Under the pieces are notes generated by a model that was given only the letters and a program-made list of their open reading frames with translations, had not been told where the DNA came from and did no database searches. A program made the translations under genes and the position numbers. From assembly GCF_027244095.1 (NCBI RefSeq), contig NC_069669.1, positions 5,792,501-5,856,500 on the forward strand: a stretch of 64,000 bases of DNA, in the 5' to 3' direction. The stretch is from Hemicordylus capensis (Eukaryota > Chordata > Lepidosauria > Squamata > Cordylidae). Below are positions 34,023 through 45,300 of the stretch, in pieces. Position 1 is the first letter of the stretch; each line of letters begins with the position of its first letter.

Positions 34023-34275
34023 CAAGGGATGCATATGAACTGGTTCAGAGGATCTTTTATGGACCTCCGAACTGGTTCAAAAGTCCAGCGGACTTTTACA
34101 TGCGCAGCAGGCACGTCTGGTCTGCCACGGCAAGGAGCTACGCTGCCACTCCGTGGGACCGTTTTAAAGTGCAGTGCCCGTGGAGGTGGGTGGGGAAGAG
34201 CACCCTCCCCAGTCCTTAAAGCTACCCCCCACCTCACCTTCAAACCGGCAGTCGCCAGTTCCGTGCACATCCCTA
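34023..34275. mobile_element. hAT-like element, GGGATGTGC family
   Basis: Ends AAGGGATGCATATGAACTGG and CCGTGCACATCCCTA. Flanks GCTGGGAA (34015-34022) and GCGGGGAA (34276-34283) match 7/8. Confidence 0.6.
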
Positions 34276-34374
34276 GCGGGGAATGAACTCTGAAAACAGC
34301 CAGAGGGCCAGAGCCGTGCAACAGCCTTGCTTCAAGGAATACTCTCTTTGCAATTGGCCACTCTGTTTTTCTCA

Positions 34375-34650
34375 TGAGCCCCATTGCGATCATCCGGAGA
34401 GATCCGTCTGTAGCTGCCACCAGCTCGTCTTGGGACTCTGGAATGCACTCCCTGCAAAGGTGAGAGCCTCCCAGTCTCTGACTTTTAAATAATCCTTAAG
34501 GACTTGACTTTTCACCCATGCTTTTTACTTTGTGGCTTTTAAATTGTAAGGTTTTTATTTTTGTGTTAGCTTTTTATGTTGTCATGAGCTGCCCAGAGAT
34601 GGCAGTTTGGGGCAGCATACAAATTTGAGTGATAAATAAAATTATTTTAA
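34375..34650 (+). mobile_element. L2-like LINE 3' end
   Basis: GAGAGATCCGTCTGTAGCTG and GGGACTCTGGAATGCACTCC encode the L2 ORF2 C-terminus. A 3'UTR with GAGCTGCCCAGAGATGGCAG and ATAAATAAAATT follows. Confidence 0.75.
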
Positions 34651-34937
34651 GCAAGACCTCTTAAAAAAGTTAATGATGCTATCCTATATTATCCAACCTC
34701 TCTTGGGCTAGAGAACAACCACAGATAGTAGGAAGGGCCAGGCTGGGCCGAGTGTTTAGGAGCTCCAGGAAGCCCAACTAGGCAAGCCCAGGAAATCTCC
34801 TCTGAGCAAGGCTTGGTGTGGGCAGGAAGAGGTGGAGCAGGAGTCTGATGGGTGTGCCGAGTTTGGTCAGTGACAGAGGAAGGTGTGGGGTTCAAGGGGG
34901 AGAGAGGGGAGCCTGGAGCAATACTACTCTGCAGTGC

Positions 34938-35101
34938 CATAGGAACATAGGGAGCTGCTAAGGATTCTCTACACAGGCTGGCAGCGGCTTCTCCAAGGCT
35001 GCAGGTAGGAGCTTCTCTCATGCCAATCTTGGAGATGCCAAGGAGGGAACTTGGAACCTTCTGCACACAAGCATGCAGATGCTCTTCCCAGATGGCCCCA
35101 T
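34938..35101 (-). mobile_element. 5S-derived SINE, truncated
   Basis: Tail CATAGGAACATAGGGAGCTG and body (TCTCCAAGGCTGCAGG, AACTTGGAACCTTCTGC). It is broken off before the 5S-like head, next to the CREBBP CpG island. Confidence 0.75.
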
Positions 35102-35139
35102 ATTTTACAGAACTCACAGGGAGGACCACCCATGCCGGC

Positions 35140-36332
35140 AACTGCAGTCCTCGCCCTCCCGGGCCTCTCTGACCGCCGCCCAGAGAGAAGCCAGCCCCCG
35201 GCCGGTCCCACCTCGCAACCCGGGAAGCGCAGAGCTGCCGGCGAAACTCTCTGCCGTCTTTCCGGGCAGGGCTGTCCCCTGCGGCAGCTTCGCGCCTCAC
35301 CTGAGAGAGGCGTCCGGGGTGGCGGAGGCAGCCTCGGCCCGGCCCTGCCGGGGGTCGCACACGGGCAGCACCTGCAGCAGGACAGCCCAAAGCCCGGGAA
35401 GGCAGCGAGCGGAATCCTTTTTCTCCTTCGGCGGCGCTCGTGCTTTTTCGCCGCCGCCGCCGCGGGGGCGTGTCCATGCGCGATGACGCAGGCACGCACG
35501 CCCCGCCCGGACCCCACCCCTTCGTCTCTGGAAAAGAGGAGAGAAAAAACTTTTTTTTTTTTTTAAATTGAGGAATCAACAGCCGCCATCTTGTCGCGGA
35601 GCCGGAGCGCGTCGCGGGCGGGAGCGGGCCGGGGCAGTGGGGCTGCCCTCGAGGCCACAGCCGCCGCCAGCTGGGCTCGCCCGGCGCCAGCCGCGGGGAG
35701 GTGGACGCGGCCGGGCCGACCCGGCCAGAGGAGGAGCCGCCAGCCTTGCTGCCAGCCCGCCCTCTCTCGGCCGCCCGCTCGCCCGCCTGTGGTGTCGGCG
35801 GCCGCTTCAGTCCCCGCGGCCGCTGCTTCGCTGGGCCGGCGGCGCCAGGGCTCGAGACGAAGGGCCGGCCGCGCTGCTGCTGCGCTGGGAGGGGCTGGCG
35901 AGCGGGCAGGCAGGCAGGCGAGCGAGCGAGCGAGGGGGGGCGCTCTCTCACTGACTGACTGGCGGAGGGAGGGGGCGGTCGGGCGTGCGCCGCCATCCGG
36001 GCACCTGGGCGAGGGGAGGAGCTCCCGGCTCCCCCTCCCTCCCTGGCCCCCCCCCTCGCACCGGCCTGCCTGCCTGCCTGGGCCCGGCCCACCCCCGAGT
36101 CGTTGCCGCCGGTCCGTTCCCGTCGCGTCCCGCAGACTGTCCGCTGGGCATGGGGGAGCAGCAGCAGCGGCGGGAGTCGCCGGCGCTGGCTGTGGAGCGC
36201 TGAGCCTCCCGGCCGCCGCCGCCGCCGCCGCCACTGCCCGGTGGAGGAGAAGAAGAGAGCGGAGGCGGCTGGAGGGAGAGCGCGGAGGAGCCCCGGCGGT
36301 GGCGGCGGCGGCCAGGCCCAGCCCCGGAGACC
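35140..36332 (+). promoter_or_regulatory. CREBBP: CREBBP CpG island, promoter and 5'UTR
   Basis: Very G+C- and CpG-rich DNA from about 35.14 kb through exon 1 into the start of intron 1 (about 36.75 kb), TATA-less, broken by a T-rich run at about 35550-35566. The leader next to the start codon holds GCC/CGG trinucleotide runs (about 36211-36235) and a 17-codon upstream frame at 36150-36203. The true start sites cannot be placed from sequence. Confidence 0.7.
36150..36203 (+). CDS. Possible uORF in the CREBBP leader (17 codons)
   Basis: ATG at 36150 and TGA at 36201-36203 frame the peptide MGEQQQRRESPALAVER. It ends 129 bp before the CREBBP start codon, so it would lie in the 5'UTR if transcription starts upstream of 36150. 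The base before the ATG is C and the A at -3 is G (GGCATGG), a moderately good context. Translation is unproven; it may be a chance frame in G+C-rich DNA. Confidence 0.3.
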   Translation: MGEQQQRRESPALAVER

Positions 36333-39300
36333 ATGGCGGAGAACTTGCTCGACGGGCCGCCCAACGCCAAGCGGGCCAAGCTGAACTCGCCGGGCTACTC
36401 CGCCTCCGACCCCACAGGTGAGCTGCCGCGGCGGGCGGGCATCACTTGCTCTTCCTCGGTCCGGGGCTGCGGGTGAGCCGGAGCGCCTCCTGGGCCTCTT
36501 GCAGCCGGAGGGGCCGGCCTTGGGGGCGGCTGGCTCGGGAGTCCGCCCGCCCGCCCGTCGGTGCTTCTCGCCCTGGGATGCGGGCAGAGAGTGCAGCCGG
36601 GGAAGAGCCGTCCTTTGGGCTGCCTTCGCAGCGCGGATCATCGCTCCCAGGCCCGCGAGCGTGGCGGCGGGGAGAGGACCATCTCGTGCCCGGCTCGGCC
36701 TGCTGGCTGCAGCTCCCCTGCGATGCCTTCTTGCTCCCCGCCCCGAGGTCGGTCGGTCGGTGCGGCCAGCCTTGGGGCTTGAGAGGGCTCCCTTTTTTGT
36801 CCTCTCTCTGACAAGCAGCGTCCAGCTGCCTGCTGCTGCTTCTTTCAGGCCGGACTGCTCAACTTCAGCAAGCCAGCTGTGTTTGGACTACAACTCCCAT
36901 CATCCCCACCCACGTATGGGAGTATGGGAGTTGTAGGCCAACATCTGCAGAAGCTGAGCCGCCCTGACTGGCTTATCCCATCATAAAAGCTTAAACATTT
37001 CGGGGAGTTTGGAGCCGGCATGGCATAAAGCTGTGTGAGGCCATTCTCTGCTGATGTTTTGATGCACCCCCTTTTGTGTTTGCTTCTGTGACAGGAGGGG
37101 GCCTATTTTGTGTTGTGCCTCAGCATTGGAAAGCCAGTTCATTCTGTTAAGTTTAGGAGGGCAGCCTCTGCTCCACGCATCACCGTAGCATGTTATTCCA
37201 AAGCTGTGTCTTTATCTTTATCATTAGCATTCTGCATTATGCAGTTATGACAAACATAGCAGCAGTACAGTCTTTAACCACTCACCTGATTGCTGTTGGA
37301 GATTTGGAACATGAAGTCTGGGCAAGTGGCATTGGAGAGGTTGATTTCTTCTTTAAAAAAAACACAAAAAACTTTTTTTCGTTGTGTCTCTATGGGCAGT
37401 GATGGCTTCAACAGTGTTTGAAATACTAGTAACATTCCCAGCAACTGGCTCTTGCTGGTCACTATTCTTTTTGCTTTAAAAAAATGCCAGGAACCCCTAA
37501 GGTTTCCTGATGCGTTCTAGAGCAAAAAAACCCTCATCATTGCCCACTGAGGACACCCCCTTGCTCCTCCTGTGCAGGCAAGGATAAGCTAGGCTGGAGT
37601 ATTATGTTCCTGAAACTAAATATTAGGAATAAATACTTGCATAATTGGTTCTAGATTTAAATAATGTGGTTTTTCTAAAGGGCTAAATGCTAGTGGGTTC
37701 TTGAGTGCAGGTAAATACCTAGTTGCTTTTATATCTTTATACTATGTTTTTGTTGTTGATCTGCTGTGAGGTGGCCTGTAGAACTGAGATCTCTGGTTGG
37801 TTCAGATGTTTTGCAAGCCACGTTTTGGTAGAACAGGAGTGAGGTGTGCATGTTTGATTAGCAACAATCTGGTTTTTGTCTAAGTATTAGTGTCACCGTT
37901 CCGACTATGTTCTGCATGAGCTTTGCAGACCAGGATCGGAAACGGGTGTTTAAAATAAGCCATGGCTTGTGCTAACCCCAGTCTGGCATAGTATCTGAAT
38001 TCACCAACCATCGTTAGAGCTGTTGCTGTGCCTCCAGAGGCCCTTGGCACTTGGAGATTGGTGAGCAGAGCAGATGGAGCAAGCAAGCAACTCTAAGGCA
38101 TGGTTTGCCACTGTGTGTTTGCCACATGCTCGGGCTCATGGCTTGGATTCTCAAGTCTGGCAGGGCGACTCAATTGAGAAGTTGTACCGGGTAAGGTGGA
38201 GTGTTGGTCTTGGAAACGTTTGCAGTTTGATAGGGGAGTTTTGCATTTCCTCGATAGATCGGGGCATGGGCAACACTGCGTTTTGGTTCTGATGACAGCA
38301 CATCTGCAACTCAGTTGGATGTGCTGTGCACAAATTGTGCTGTTAAAAGTGTAGATTGAAATAGGCAACCCTGGCTCTCCAACTGTTGCATATAAATTGC
38401 AGCCAGGGATGATGGGAGTTGTAGTTCAGCAACAGCTGGAGAGCCAGGGTTGCCTACCTCTGGTGTAGATAGAAAGTCAGCATGTCCAAGTAGGCAAACT
38501 GCACTGCACCTGAGAATCTTCCCTGTGGGCTCAGTCTGTTTGGACTTTCAACAGATTTTTGACAAAGTCCCTCAATGGCCATGGGATAAAAGGAGAGGTC
38601 CACTTATGAATTGATAAGTGGTTAAAAAACCAAAGCAGAGAGCAGGAATGAAGGAACAAATCTCACAATGGAGGGAAGTAAGAAGTGGGATCTTCCGAGG
38701 ATCTGTCCTGGGGCTGGTGTCTTATTTTGTCATAAATGTTCCAGAGTTAGGAGTATGCATTTTGAAAGGATCCCAGAAGGGATATTGGATTGGAAGAGGT
38801 GCAGAAGAGGGCAACCACAATTATCAGGGTCTGGAACATCTTCCTAATGAGAGCGGTCTGCAACAGTTGGGGCTTTTTAGTTAAGAAAAAAGATGACTAA
38901 GAGGAGACATGACTGAGGGTTAGAGCATTAGGTATGTTGTGAAGAAAGTAGAAGTAGGTTTAGTGAAGAGAAAGAGACTGGTCCAGAGTTTCCCTGTATA
39001 AGTCCAGCTGTCCATCCACTACCCTTTACTGGCTCTCAAGATTAACAGCCAGATTTAGACTTGAGGGTTATCTTGTTGTTGTTCAGCTGATAAAGACATC
39101 CCTGGTCCAGGGATGTCTTTATTAGCTGAACAACATCAAGGGACCCTGGTTAGTTCATGCAGGAGCCACGTTTGGCTCCTTTGAAATGGTACAGGGAAAT
39201 GCTTGTTGACAGGTGGGGTCATATTTGAATAGAGAGAGAACAGGGAGGACCTGGGTTTTATGCTCCCCCCTACTCCCCCTCTTACAAGTACATATTTAAA

Positions 39301-42300
39301 CTAAAGCTGGCATTGACAAAATTTTCTTTGGATCTCGGAGCCAGACAATACACTTGAGAAAATTACTAGACTTAGCAATGGTCTTCATGGCAGAGAGGGT
39401 AAATGGGCTTCTCTTTATCCCCTTTACAAGCAACCTACATATTACAGAAGCAGGGCTGCCTGAGACAAAAACAATTTTATTAAAAAAATGCCACCTCTGA
39501 AAATTCTGGTCCAGATGCACGGTTAATTTTCTAGGCTGTATAAGCTCCTTGGTGTCTGGGATTTGTCAAGCCCTACACTTCACTGATGTGCTTTGCATCC
39601 AATCGGCCCCTGCCTCATACCAGTATAAAACAACTTAGGACATGCTGGGCTACTTAAAGTGTGGTGCTTATCATGGGTGTATAGCAGGGCCCCACTTTCT
39701 CTAGCAAAGGCTCTGCCTTGTCATTGGATCGAGAAGTGGGAGCGTTTAAGTTTCATGGCAGAGTTGTTTGTCTTGTGCCAACAGATTCCAAGCAGCTTCT
39801 TGAAGAAATGCATTAACGGAGTGTCAGTGTCTTATGCCAACTTTGTTAACTTTGCAGATTTTGGAACTCTGTTTGACTTGGAAAATGATCTTCCTGATGA
39901 GCTGATTCCGAACGGAGAGCTTTTAAACAGCAGCGGCAACCTTGTTCCAGATGCAGCTTCCAAACACAAGCAACTCTCTGAACTTCTGCGGGGAGTCAGC
40001 GGCTCTTCTCTGAACCCGGGGATTGGGAATGTGAACTCCAGTAGCCCCGTCCCCCAAGGAGTCAATAGCCAGGGTCCAGGGCAGCCCAACAGTGTGAATA
40101 TTGGCAGCCTGGCTGTGATGGGCAAGAGTCCTTTAAGCCAGGGGGACGCGGCTGCCTCAAGCATGGCCAAGCAGGCTGCTGGCACGCCTGGGCCCAGCAC
40201 CCCAGCGACGCAAGCCCTGAACTCTCAAGCACAAAAGCAAGCAGGGATGGCGACGAGCAGCCCGGCCACCTCCCAGACAGGAGCTGGGATATGTATGAAC
40301 ACAGGCTTCAGCCAGGCGCATCCAGGTCTTCTCAACAGTAACTCTGGCCACAGTTTGTTGTCACAGGCTCAGCAAGGACAAGGGCAGGTAATGAACGGAT
40401 CCCTTGGAGCCGCTGGGCGAGGAAGAAGCACTGGCATGCAATATTCTGCCCCCACCATGCAAGGGAATGCAAGCAGTGTGCTGGCCGAGACCTTGACGCA
40501 AGTCTCTCCTCAGATGGCAGGCCACACCGGCCTGAACACAGCCCAGGCAGGAGCCATGGCAAAGGTACCTGGCCGTCGCTTTCAGCTGCGGAGGGTGGGC
40601 AAGGGAGGTCTTCGCCGTTCAGGTGTCTGTCGAGCAGAGCCCATAAATGCCACACTTGGGGACATTTGCTTTCTCACGCCTCACATAGCTAATTTCTGTG
40701 AACTTGTTCAGAATTTCAGTAGGGATTGGTGTACTTTAATCTTCTAAGCCATAAAAGAATCTGCTGGGTTAAAGTAACTGGCCCGACTTCCAGACCCAAG
40801 TTGCTCAGTAAAAGGTAAAGTGTGCTGTTGAGTTGGTGTTGACTCCTGGTGCCCACAGAGCCTGCCTGTGGTTGTCTTTGGTAGAATACAAGAAGGGTTT
40901 CCCATTGCCTCCTCCCGCACAGTATGAGATGATGCCTTTCAGCATCTTCCTATATTGCTGCTGCCCAATACAGGTGTTTCCCATAGTTTGGGGAAACTCA
41001 AATACTCAAATACTCCTGAGGAATTAAGTAAAGGACTACTTAATTTCAATAGGACTTCTGTCGAATAGTGTAGTTGGGATGTTGGCCGCTGATCCCTGTG
41101 TCTTCCCTGTGTCTTTAGCCTTTTGAGTACTTCTGCCGCTTCGCTTAAAAATGGACACATTAGTCAGTACCATTCTGTTGCTGCAGTAAAACGCGTCTTC
41201 ACAAGTAGCAGTTGTTGATAACTTCAAAACTTCAGTCTAATTCTTAATTGAGGTGTCACCGCTGCTGCTTGTGATACCTGGTAAATTGATTCCCTTCGGC
41301 CATTCTCTTCGTCTGAACCATTACACTGTTGCAAAGTGTTCAGTGCAAGTAACCTTTTTACTGTGTTCTTGAACAAGAAAGGCTTTTAGTTAAACGAAAG
41401 CAACACTTACTAAGTGCTGTTGCTAGTGACGGGGAGGAGACAGAGTGGAAATGGCAACTTTGAAATCCTGGCAGACTAAGTGGTGCCTTGCTCCCTGTCA
41501 CTGCAGCTGAGGGAGGCAGTGTTAATGTTCATGGAGGTGGGGTGGCTGGGGTGTGTGAATGCAGAATGTGTGAATGGAGCTCAGTGTATGAATGGAGGTG
41601 TGTGAATGGAGCTCAGAGGGAGTGTGACGGGAAATTGGGCACACACTGTTCTGTGTACTGCTCTAGCGAACAGGTTGTGTTTTGGGATTAAAAAAAGAAG
41701 TAAAAGGTAAAGTGTGCCATCGAGTCAGTGTTGACTCCTGGCGCCCACAGAGCCCTGCGGTTGTCTTTGGTAGAATACAGGAGGGGTTGACCATTGCCAT
41801 CTCCCGCGCAGTCTGAGATGATACCTTTTAGCATCTTCCTATATCGCTGCTGCTCGATATAAGTGCTTCCTGGGAAACATACCAGCGGGGATTCAAACTG
41901 GCAGTCTCTGGCTTGCTAGTCAAGTCATTTCCCCGCTGCACCATTAGGAAGAGCCCAGCCTAATACACCCTTTCCCTTCCAAACTTTGGAGGGAAGCAAG
42001 AAATGAGAGCCTATCATGACCAGAGGTTTGTCTTCTATGCCCTAATTCGGACTAGTTTCAGGTGATCAGCGTCGGAAAGGTCTGTGGGTGGAGCGGCACA
42101 TGCCTTGAGGGACTGCCTGTTAACCCATCTGTATCTTACACTCAGCAGACGTTGCTGCCTTCTGGTTTTTGTGTAGAATTTAAAGGCTTGACTTTGGAAA
42201 ATAAAGCGTGTGTCCATGCAGCGGGTGGGAGAAGTCTGCTCTTCCTACCTCGGAAAGGGGGCTGTTAGTAGACTCTTGTTTAGTTGTAAACTAGCACTGG

Positions 42301-45300
42301 AATCAGTCCTGACCTCCGATCCAGGCGTCAGACAGACACACACACATCCTGGGGGACTGAGGCAGAGAGTTCAGGGGATGAGAGAGACTGGGCTGGGAAC
42401 CATCTGGGATCCAGACCTTAGGGGAGCCCTGTGCGCATGTGCACGCACACACCCCCCAGGAGAACATGAGCCAGTACTCCTCACTTTAGCCAGAAGACAT
42501 TGTCCTGCTTTTGTCCTCTGACTTGGAGTTTCCTGAAGACCTGTCAGTTGTAGCAGGTCCAGCACTGCTAGAGGCATTTGATCAGGCCCCTCTAAGGAAC
42601 AGAGGCTTTCTGAGAAAGGGGCAAGGCCAGTTCCTCCTGCCTAGGCAGAAACCATACCAGCTGGTATTTATTTTATGTATTTATTTGACATATTTTTATA
42701 CCACCCCAAACTGACGTCTTACAGGTAGCCTGCTGCTGTGGGCTTCTCCTGTCTTGCGTTGCCCAACGCTTGTTGCTTGGCTGGGTTCTGGCCCTCGGAG
42801 CTGTCCGCGGTCTGGTGTGCTCACGGAGATCCTGGCTCGACCTGGAGCAGGACAGTGTTGCAGTTGCTGTTGGTCAGCAGCTAGTTTTTCTGGCAAGCCA
42901 CAGGTTGTGTGGCTTCATAGTGGCCCTTTCTTTCTGCCTGCACAGGCATGTGACAACACCTGTGCACCTAAATAGCGTATGACCACTGTGCCATGGTCAC
43001 GCAGGGTAGCTGTGATCCACCACTCTGCGCACACACCCTGCTCCAGCTTTTGCTGCTTATCCTTTTTGGCCTGGGATTGGGGAAGGGGTTTTTGATACCA
43101 CCCTAACCCTGCTCTTCCCTCCCTCGGATAGCTTTGTTCTTGGTGGTCTCCTGCCCTTGAGGGAAAGCCCTTAGCCCATCCTGGCTCTCCGTCTTGGCCC
43201 CAGCCTAGCCTTCCCAAATCATCACCTGGCATTCGTGTGCCTGTATGGATGATGCCTCTGCTTCTGGGTTGAAGTCCATTGAGATCCCCCTGAATGGCTC
43301 CTTCAGCCATGTTGCTCCGGTGACCTCACTCAGCTGTCTTGCTCCACACACAGCAATATATTTTTCCCCCAGTCCTGCTCTGACTCTCGGATCCCCCACC
43401 CACAGGCTGCCCCCCGATGGCTCTGCTCATGCCAGTGTTGGTGGGTAAGATGAGAACAATCCTGACAGTAGCAGATGCGTGTATGTGCAGCCTGCTTAGC
43501 AGAATGCACAGGACTTGTAGCATGAAGCAAGGAGGCATTTTTGCTTTTTTTTAAAAAGAGCACCTTTGTCACAGAGAATTCTGAGGTGTTTTTAAAAGTC
43601 AGCTGCTGTTCTGTATTAAAGATTTGGCAAATGATTTCAGGGCGTCAGTTCATAGTTTCTTGGTGGCACGAGCTACCCAGCCATATGTCCTTGATGTTCC
43701 AGGAGAGAAAGGCTTCTTTGCACCCAGGAAGAGAAGCTTGTGTTCAGTTCAAGTCTTGCCTGATCCTTCCGAGTTGACAGTTTCTGCTTTAAGTGAAAAC
43801 TGCCTGAACCCAGTCTTTGCTGTTCTCAGACCAAGGTTGGCAAAAGTGACAGTTGGGCCAGCGAAACCATCTACATCTTTTTTTTCCTTTTCTTTTTTTT
43901 ACTAGGGAGGGAATTGCTAGCTTCAGTTTAGAGCTGAAAACGTTAACTGTAGCCTATACCATATGAAGATTGCCCAAATAATTGCCTTAGACTTGGGGTT
44001 CCTGCATTTTTAGTATGACAGGTGAAGCATTAGCCTTGTCGAGCGAACTAGTCTGGAGATTATTTATTTATTTATTTACATTTTATATCCCGCTCTTTCT
44101 CCAAGGAGCTCAGAGCGGTGTACTACATACTTAAGTTTCTCATCACAACAACCCTGTGAAGTAGGTTAGGCTGAGAGAGAAGTGACTGGCCCAGAGTCAC
44201 CCAGCAAGTATTTGGCTGAATGGGGATTTGAAATCGGGATGTGTTCTGCTGCAAGCCAGAGTGGAGCTAGCAGGCTTTTTCACCTCTGCCCAAACAGACT
44301 TAGCTTGCCTCAAGCACTAGTTTTAGAAGCAGCTGATCTTGGTCTGGAAATGCATGTTTCCTTCTCAGTGCACTCCATGCATGGATAGTCCCTTCTGAAA
44401 ACCTTGCATCTTTTGCTTGAATTGCTCTGTAGTGTTGGTTTCCTAGTTGGAGATGATGGACCCTTGATTTTCCTGGTGTGCTTTTCTGACCCCTGCCCAG
44501 CCAAAGAGGAAGCCATAACTGTGCTAGCTGGTATGGTGGGGCCTTCTCACAGAAACCATTGTAGTCTCTTTCAGTTGTTATGTTTGCCTTTGTACATTTT
44601 GCAACATTCTTTGAGTAAGTTTTAAGGCATGGTTCAAAGGGAATGCTAAACTATGGTTTGGTGCTATATCAGCCATGGAGTTGTGTGTCCCTCCACCATC
44701 TCTTTGTACATGAGAGAAAGAAAGTGAAGCTCTTTTTTTCACTTTCGGAGCAAACCACAGTTCCCTGTTACATATGAATTCAGGGAACTGTGGTTTAACT
44801 AACTAAGGCTAGAACAAACAAGGATCAAGATTTGATTTCATATCTTGGTTCTAACTCTAGTCACTTTGAACATTCAGAACTGTCTTCTGCTGAGTCAGAT
44901 CACTTATCCATCTAGCTCTATAGTGCTTACCTTGAGCAGAATCCAGACTAAGTTAGGCATATTAATTAAAATTGAGTCTTAAGTTAGTCATGTCTCATTT
45001 AATTCAATGGTGCAACTACCCTGTGCCCCTGAGCAGAGCTTTCTGGGATCTGAACCTGAGATCTCTCACTCCCTAAGTGAGAACCAGATCCCTAGACTAG
45101 TTAGTTAACAAACTGCAGTTCCTGAGTGTGTACATAAGGTGGAAGTGTGGTTCTAAAGCATAAGCAAAAGCTTGTTGGAGGTAATGTGAGAAAGTACAAA
45201 TGAGTATTTGTAGAAATCTCAAAGCAAACTTGGTCAAATAAGTAATAAACTGTTAAAATTTGTAGAAATCTGTAATATGTACAAAGTGATTAATTGCTTC

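Larger units (their letters stand above)
30899..35139. other. SLX4-CREBBP intergenic region, repeat-rich, no gene seen
   Basis: From left to right this holds a CR1 tail (31478-31572), anonymous DNA (31573-32690), an L1 3' end (32690-33410), an L2-like 3' end (33525-33670), an L2-tail element (33670-33945), a hAT element (34023-34275), an L2 3' end (34375-34650), anonymous DNA, and a truncated 5S-derived SINE (34938-35101). I saw no host exon, tRNA or other RNA gene in it. Confidence 0.65.
36418..39857 (+). other. CREBBP: CREBBP intron 1 (3.4 kb)
   Basis: The first 330 bp are still CpG rich. After that it holds two palindromic hAT elements (36846-36965 and 38357-38462), a CR1 fragment (38570-39000) and the hairpin at 39078-39134. 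The rest (about 36970-38350 and 39140-39850) is anonymous A+T-richer DNA in which I see no exon or named repeat. Confidence 0.7.

Noticed and set aside
34689-36641. 650-codon open frame on the minus strand across the CREBBP CpG island
   Set aside because: Stop-poor G+C-rich DNA; the translation is low-complexity Arg/Ala/Pro/Gly with no recognisable domain, and it overlaps CREBBP exon 1 and a SINE in antisense.
39659-39857. In-frame extension upstream of CREBBP exon 2
   Set aside because: A good acceptor (AACTTTGCAG) precedes [11 protein letters not shown], matching the known exon boundary; the upstream codons resemble nothing in CBP.
41700-41965. tRNA genes
   Set aside because: A- and B-box-like stretches belong to tRNA-derived SINEs; no complete cloverleaf was found.
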